This document shows positions 59,101 to 64,000 of a stretch of 64,000 bases of DNA, piece after piece; positions within the stretch are counted from its first letter, which is position 1, and each line of letters starts with the position of its first letter. The stretch is taken from contig NJFT01000074.1 of the NCBI GenBank assembly GCA_002221725.1, positions 1 through 64,000 on the forward strand, written 5' to 3'. This DNA comes from Scedosporium boydii (lineage: Eukaryota; Ascomycota; Sordariomycetes; Microascales; Microascaceae). The translations under genes and the position numbers were made by a program. The notes below the pieces were generated by a model, which was not told where the DNA came from, ran no database searches, and saw nothing but the letters and a program-made list of their open reading frames with translations.

Positions 59101-60475
59101 ATCAGTCTCAACTCGGAAGTGTTAATACTGCCAGACTTGGGCGGAATCCCGCAGCTCTTGATATTCCTAGATAACATAACCGCACCAACTCCGCAGGGGC
59201 GGATATAATTTTTGATGCATTATGTTTCTATCCAGGGACACACACACGTAGCCCATGAACCCCTTTTCCAATTACCTACTTATGAACATAATACCAAAAT
59301 GCCCTCCTTTCAGACACAGACTGCTAGTTACTCCCACGTACACACATACGTACATCAAATGCATAGCTCAATAATACCCACAACCCCTTCGCCACCCGTT
59401 TTCCTGGTGCCTGAATCGTGAATAGGGGCTCCTTAATCATGCCAACGCTCTTTTCGGTAGTTTCCCTGCCATTTTGGGGACAATTTCTCCACTTTCTCCT
59501 TGGAAAGGGACTCGAATTCTCCCTTCCTATCCAGTGGCATGAAAAAGAGTCGTAAGCTCACAGAACTGCTGAGTACCTTTCAACAACCTGGCATCAAGAG
59601 GATGGGGCCGGCAAGTTGTTATCGACTTGCGTGTAAGTTGGAAAATCTCAAGTTGGAAAATCTCAAGCCATCCACGCACAACTCCACCCCTCATACTTGT
59701 ACAGCGCCTCAAATTTAGCCCTCGCCCACGGTTTATACGGCTCTTCATCGAACGCCCAAGTGGTCCTTCGAAAGGGGCCACACCCCGGAGGCTTCATAGA
59801 CCAACTTATCCAAAACCTAGACTTAATCACTCCCATTTCCAGAGAATGATCTGCTAGTCTTCACCAGTGACGCGCCCACTCAAGACGTTCACTCAGGCGT
59901 TATTGTCTCCAATCTGTTTGAGCCCCTCGCTGAAAGTGCAAGCCGTGGGTGCTACCGCGCCGCGCCGCGGTAAAAAAAAAAAAAGTGGTGTAACCCCAGG
60001 TGAAAGGCGGGAGCCATTCTCGCTGAGCATATCAAGCGACCAGGCAAGGGAAGGTAGGGCTTTTTTCTTGACCGCAAGGAGGGATCTAGAGGTGCTTGGC
60101 TCGAAAATGCGAGGGCTCTGGAGAATCCGCTTGGAATGCCAGGTAGTGGGAAGGCGATGAATGCGAGTGGTATGAACCTATTTTGAAGCCTGGGCTTTTG
60201 CTTGCTGCTTGAATCACGCCTCAATCCTCTACGTCGAAGTATTGCATCTCCCCTCCGCTCTGCATGTAGTACAAAGCAGCGCCTGGCCAACGACCATTGC
60301 AGCCTCGCGCCACTATATTTTAATAGTTACAACCTCCCTTTCCTCGATCTTCTTTCCCGAAACCCCTTCCCAATCTCCAAACCCTTCATCTCCAAATCAG
60401 CAACTGCATTCACTGGATGCTCAACCTCCCCACAACTCAATTTCGGTGGCGCAGGGTACGACAAGAAAGGGAGAA
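56191..60475. other. 4.3-kb region without a supported gene
   Basis: A 315-codon minus-strand frame at 56525-57472 starts at TTG and reads as Phe/Pro/Ser-rich, as expected of a pyrimidine-rich 5' leader of the gene starting at 56190, so I do not call it. It includes a 9-bp tandem repeat (56815-56841) and a duplicated 15-mer (GTTGGAAAATCTCAA) near 59635-59665. No conserved frame is seen elsewhere. Confidence 0.5.
56815..56841. repeat. Minisatellite, GGTTGACTA unit x3
   Basis: Three tandem 9-bp units, the last ending TTGG. Confidence 0.85.
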
Positions 60476-61818
60476 ATGCTGCCGGATCTCGGCCTCGACG
60501 ATTCGGATCGTGGCGATTTCATGTGCTCATCCGACGAATGTGATGTCTGCACAGAAGCTGAACAACGCGAACGTTACGGTGACGGCTGTTCCTATTACTA
60601 TCCCGTCTACATAGGCGAAGTCCTCGATGACGGGCGCTATCGTGTCGAGCACAAACTCGGCTGGGGAGGCTACTCCACCGTTTAGTTGGCCCAAGATATG
60701 CGCGAAAATAAATCTGTAGCCCTCAAGATCATGGCCTCTGGGGAAGAAGGTGAACGCGAGCATCATGTGCATAACGAAATCACCCAAAATGTTGGTGATA
60801 TCTCGGGCTTCACTATTTACAAGAGGGCTTTTTACGTCGACATCTCAGGAGGTAAGCGCCATATGGTATTGGTGCTTCCTCTTCGTGGCCCAAGCCTTCA
60901 TCACTCTATGAATTGGAATATACTCCCCCCTGCCTCCCGCCGGGTCCCTGCTGCGAAGCAACTGCTCCTCGCTTTAAAGAACCTTCACGATGCTGGAATG
61001 GTCCACCGTGGTATGTCTTAACAATCCCCCTCCCAATACACAAAAAAAAAAAACTTTTCTAAACGACTCGTCGCTGGGAAGCTGGCTAACATTAACCATC
61101 TTTAATAGACCTAAACCAGGGAGCCGTTCTATTTGACCTACCACCCATTGATGACCTCACTAGAGCCCAAAAGTATGAGGTATTCGGCCGGCCGCGAAAG
61201 ATTCTCCTAGACGAAGTGTCCTGGAAGCAAGCTAAGCTTGTGGAGCCACTAAAGTTTCTAAAAGACTGGGTTGGGAATCATGTCTACCTTGGCGACTTTG
61301 GCCTTTGTATTAAGACCGGTACACCAGTGAAGCGCAAGATGCAAGGGCCTGCCAAATTCTGCGCTCCAGAGTTATTCCACGGCGCAGACCCAAGCTTTGC
61401 TACTGATATGTGGGCTTATATGAATCTCTTCGCTTGCTTCTACCTAGGTACCGATGCTCTCTGGGGAGAGGGACTCTTACTGACGACCCGCATCATCGAG
61501 ACCTTTGGTCCGTTCCCCACCCATTGGAAAGGCTCCCATTACCTCCAGCACGTGGACAAGTCAGACTGGTTCAACCCAAACCCGGACATGGATTACTGGT
61601 ATGACCCGCAGACAAAGACGGTTCCAAAAATGACTCTCGAGAGTAAAATAGATAGGTTACGCCCCGAGATCAGCGACTATGAACGGTATCATGCCTTGAA
61701 AGTCATGTACAGGGGGTTCCAGTACCTCCCTGAGGACAGGCTTACGGCGGCTCAGTTCCTTGAAGACGAGTCGTTTAAGATTGTCATGGGTTTCTACGGA
61801 GTTTCGCGGCTTGTTTAA
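60476..61818 (+). pseudogene. SRPK-like protein kinase with premature TAG
   Basis: Two exons, 60476-61010 and 61109-61818; the 98-bp intron (GTATGT..AATAG, CTAAC branch) is in the right place, restoring HRDLNQGAVLF. The reading frame covers 414 codons but codon 70 (60683-60685) is TAG. The context is GWGGYSTV-stop-LAQD; in SRPK-type kinases this position is Trp (STVW). The rest of the kinase is intact: VALK Lys84, catalytic HRD 177-179, DFG 241-243 and the CAPE-like APE motif (CAPELFHG). SRPK kinases phosphorylate SR-type splicing factors; these fungal expanded copies are often uncharacterised. The HRDLNQGAV loop lacks the usual catalytic Asn, so even a repaired protein might be a weak or inactive kinase. 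Alternatives are readthrough, or a sequencing error. The single G-to-A change fits RIP-type mutation. Confidence 0.8.
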
Positions 61819-62211
61819 CTGCTAGTCTGAAGGGCTGGACGTTTCAAAGCTCAAGGCGATTATTGGTTCGGTAGAAGACTTCGGAAGTCCAGTATGCGGA
61901 CCAGGCCGGTATCTCCTCCCTTACCTGGCGCCTCCTCTACGGCTCTACGTAATCCTTTCTCGGCGATGGGGCTTTTTTTTTGGGAGCGGGTCGCGTAGTT
62001 TTCACAAACGCACACTGGTTATAACGGTTTAACTGAAGGTGTTTTATCTATTTCTGCATCAGGATTCTTTACATTCCGGGCACCAATGTTCTTAGGGATT
62101 TAGTTCCCTTTCAATGTAAGTGGCTTGCATGAAGTTTGTAGCAGGATGCGAACATCACCAAGTCAAGACACAAATGTGCCCCGCCAGCAACAACAGCTTC
62201 TTCAACAGACC
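61819..62211. other. Intergenic between kinase and 5S gene
   Basis: No gene is seen. An 8-9-T run lies near 61974. The end of this gap holds the 5S upstream promoter. Confidence 0.6.
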
Positions 62212-62219
62212 CTTTATAG
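62212..62219 (+). promoter_or_regulatory. TATA-like box of the 5S rRNA gene
   Basis: CTTTATAG is centred about 29 bp upstream of the 5S start. Neurospora 5S genes need a TATA-type element at this distance, so position and sequence agree. Confidence 0.6.
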
Positions 62220-62243
62220 GACGGACGCAGGACACAAACTGAT

Positions 62244-62362
62244 ACATACGACCATAGCTCGCAGACAATTGAGGGTCCCGTCCGCTCCCCTGTACACAAG
62301 CTGCGAAGCGCCAGACTAGTAGTTGGGTCGGTGACGACCAGCGAATCCCTGGTGTTGTATGT
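62244..62362 (+). rRNA. 5S ribosomal RNA
   Basis: 119 bases start ACATACGACCATA and end GTTGTATGT, so the first and last six bases (ACATAC/GTATGT) pair as helix I. The 3' half (AGTAGTTGGGTCGGTGACG and onward to CCAGCGAATCCC) is nearly the fungal 5S consensus, and the internal Pol III control region lies in the middle. A T tract follows at once as terminator. The 5' half (GCTCGCAGACAATTGAGG) differs from the common fungal type, as in the variant 5S isotypes of Neurospora. A solitary 5S gene, outside any rDNA repeat, is normal in filamentous ascomycetes. It is part of the large ribosomal subunit. Confidence 0.93.
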
Positions 62363-62368
62363 TTTTTT
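62362..62368 (+). terminator. Pol III T-tract terminator of the 5S gene
   Basis: Seven Ts directly at the 3' end of the 5S sequence, the standard Pol III stop. Confidence 0.85.
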
Positions 62369-63589
62369 GCCCTTCTTCTCTTCTATTTTTTTTTTCTCTT
62401 CTCTTTTTAGGTCCTCACTCTTCTGTTAATTGTCTACAGCCTGCTATAATATCTAGGGGCTTTACTTCGTACAATGCGTATATTTGGCGACACAGAGTTT
62501 CCTATCGAAGAGGGAAGGGTGCTACCAAGTTAATGTCGTAGGAAGGCTTCGGAGAGAGTTCCATGTGTGTTAGTGCGGTTTTGTTAATAGGTCTTCATAC
62601 TAGGCAGTATTACTTGACCTTTACATGAGATTCACACAGAACGGAACGTGTCGAAACACCTCGTATCGTGGGTGGTCTAGTCTTGCCGTGCCCAAGCCAT
62701 GCTCTTCCAAATACCCCAAATATCCGTGAAGGGGAAATACATCACTCTTGAACTTGTACTCAAGAACCCATCCTCCGAAGGCATATCATCCCACCCTCAC
62801 GCATCGAAAGGCACATTGAAGTCAATGCAACGACATCTCTCTAGGCCCCAGTAAGGAATCGGCCAGATTCGTCGTAGACGAGCCAATCCATGAAGGAAGC
62901 ATCTTCACAAGAGGGGAAACTTAGGTCTGGTGACCTCTTACTGTAACAAGAAGCGAGGGGTAAACGATGATAAGACAATTCCGGGTCTATGCTTGCCCTG
63001 GAGACAAGTGATTTAACACCATAGAGGACTGGTATGAATGCTTTTACCCTCCACGGCGATGCGTTATCAAGTGCCAGGTAGATCGGCTATGGCGGTCTGA
63101 TAGTGAGATGTGGACAATCCCGCGATGCGTCGTCCTGTCAATGAAGAGCAGTTGAACTTCGGTGTCCATTATGTAAGCCACATTGAGTCTCTCCAGGTCT
63201 GTGCGACGTTCAATTTGTTCCAATTGATGTCAATTTGAAGGCTTGGCTCTTTTCGGGCGTACCTCGAGGTTTGTAGATCCGCTTACATAACCCGGAGTAA
63301 ATCTCTGTGATGCTTCAATCCCAAACTTCCTCAGCAACTTTTCAAACCTCACGCGAGCCGACACCACCTCCACCGACGCCATCACCGCGCAGTCAACCGC
63401 CCATCCCTCCGTCCTCCGCAAGAGCTCAATCCCCTCAATTCCGTCCCTTGCCTCCCATCACCACCACCAAGCGACGCATTGAGCTCCCAGCGGAAAACAC
63501 CCAACCCCAATCCCCAAAACAGAAAAAAAAAATCTTCTCTTCTCATTCGTATCTTAATAAAACAGAACATCTTTCTTCTTCTCGCAAAA
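62369..63589. other. Intergenic, no supported gene
   Basis: Nothing conserved is seen. A TACTTCGTA copy lies at 62463-62471, 100 bp after the 5S gene. The last 250 bases before 63590 are C/A-rich with no ATG after about 63500, a likely leader of the ribosomal protein gene. Confidence 0.6.
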
Positions 63590-64000
63590 ATGAGCTCAAC
63601 ACTCACAAGACCCCTCCCCAAACTCCTCCGCCCCTCCCCCCTCCAAGGCCTAACAACAACGCGCGCCCACCAAACCACTGCCCGCACAAAACGCGCCCTC
63701 CGCATCCGCCCACACGCCTCCCACACTCTCCGCCAACCAACCACCACCGCGGCGCCTCACCTCGACGAAATAGTCTTCAACCCGCCCTCCTCCCAACCGA
63801 CGGTCTACCACACGCCCTTCAAGTTCCTGCCCCAATCCGATCCCCGACGAAGCAACAACCTCCAGCTCCTCTTCCACAAGGACGCTGCTGCCGAGGCTGC
63901 TTCGAGCGGCGCGAACGGATATCTACCGCCTACGGTTGCGCCCGTCGCCGAGAAGAAATACCACTTGACCAAGGAGCAGGTCGCGGAGATTCGGAAGCTG
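63590..64000 (+). CDS. mrpl20: Mitochondrial large-subunit ribosomal protein mL58 (MRPL20), partial
   Basis: The first 137 codons are visible; the gene runs past the end of the window. The N-terminus (MSSTLTRPLPKLLRP..) is rich in Arg, Thr, Ser and lacks acids for 60 residues, so it is a mitochondrial presequence. Two family landmarks of fungal mL58 are present in order: SDPRR at about residue 85 and YHLTKEQVAEIRKL at the window edge (yeast Mrpl20 has the same SDPRR and YHL..EIRKLR). The protein is a fungal-specific part of the mitochondrial 54S ribosomal subunit. The call rests on these two short matches, so it is good but not certain. The missing C-terminus should be a basic helix. Confidence 0.8.
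   Translation, partial: MSSTLTRPLPKLLRPSPLQGLTTTRAHQTTARTKRALRIRPHASHTLRQPTTTAAPHLDEIVFNPPSSQPTVYHTPFKFLPQSDPRRSNNLQLLFHKDAAAEAASSGANGYLPPTVAPVAEKKYHLTKEQVAEIRKL

Noticed and set aside
1..64000. CRISPR arrays, bacterial operons, transposase or reverse transcriptase genes
   Set aside because: None seen: no regularly spaced repeats, and no frame with a transposase, integrase or reverse transcriptase motif.

Overview
This window is nuclear DNA of a filamentous ascomycete (Pezizomycotina, most likely Sordariomycetes). The evidence is short introns (59-232 bp) with GT..AG ends and CTAAC/CTGAC-type branch points, fungal-specific families (Iec3, Igo1, a LaeA-like methyltransferase, a DUF7703-type membrane protein, mL58/MRPL20), a solitary 5S rRNA gene like the dispersed 5S genes of Neurospora, and strong G/C third-position bias in the conserved genes. 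There is no sign of bacterial operons, CRISPR or prophage.

Layout. 1-7.2 kb has no gene I can support; it ends in a tRNA-like Pol III unit running into a 37-T tract. 7.2-8.0 kb (-) is a dual-specificity phosphatase with a frameshift just before its catalytic loop. 9.3-16.8 kb is a compact conserved block: Igo1/endosulfine (+), MYG1 exonuclease (-), INO80 subunit Iec3 (+) and NADP isocitrate dehydrogenase (-), arranged convergently and divergently. 16.8-22.7 kb is empty. 22.7-23.6 kb (-) is a zinc-finger protein. 23.6-30.7 kb is empty. 30.7-38.5 kb carries CCR4-NOT subunit Not3/Not5 (-), D-aminoacyl-tRNA deacylase (+, five exons) and a LaeA-like methyltransferase (+, eight exons). 39.2-48.3 kb carries a seven-TM DUF7703-type protein (-), cyclophilin-40 (+) and a large Bud2-like RasGAP (-). 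48.3-55.0 kb is empty. 55.0-56.2 kb (-) is a low-complexity protein of unknown function. 60.5-61.8 kb (+) is an SRPK-like kinase gene with an in-frame TAG replacing the conserved Trp after the glycine loop. 62.24-62.36 kb (+) is the 5S rRNA gene. The window ends inside mitochondrial ribosomal protein mL58 (+).

The genes are mostly unrelated housekeeping functions: mRNA decay and quiescence (Igo1, Not3), chromatin (Iec3), translation quality control and ribosome parts (DTD, mL58, 5S), NADPH supply (Idp), folding (Cyp40) and small-GTPase signalling (RasGAP). Between them lie long stretches with no supported gene. Their most striking content is a recurrent 9-mer (TACTTCGTA and its TACTCCGTA variant), about 16 copies on both strands where well under one copy of each is expected. 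I did not find a convincing new multi-gene system. The best leads are the Pol III/tRNA-like unit, the two broken genes, the recurrent 9-mer and the accessory methyltransferase/membrane-protein neighbourhood. Splice sites were chosen by hand to keep frame and family conservation; several long open frames open only with TTG/GTG, so I moved those starts to the first ATG that fits the family.
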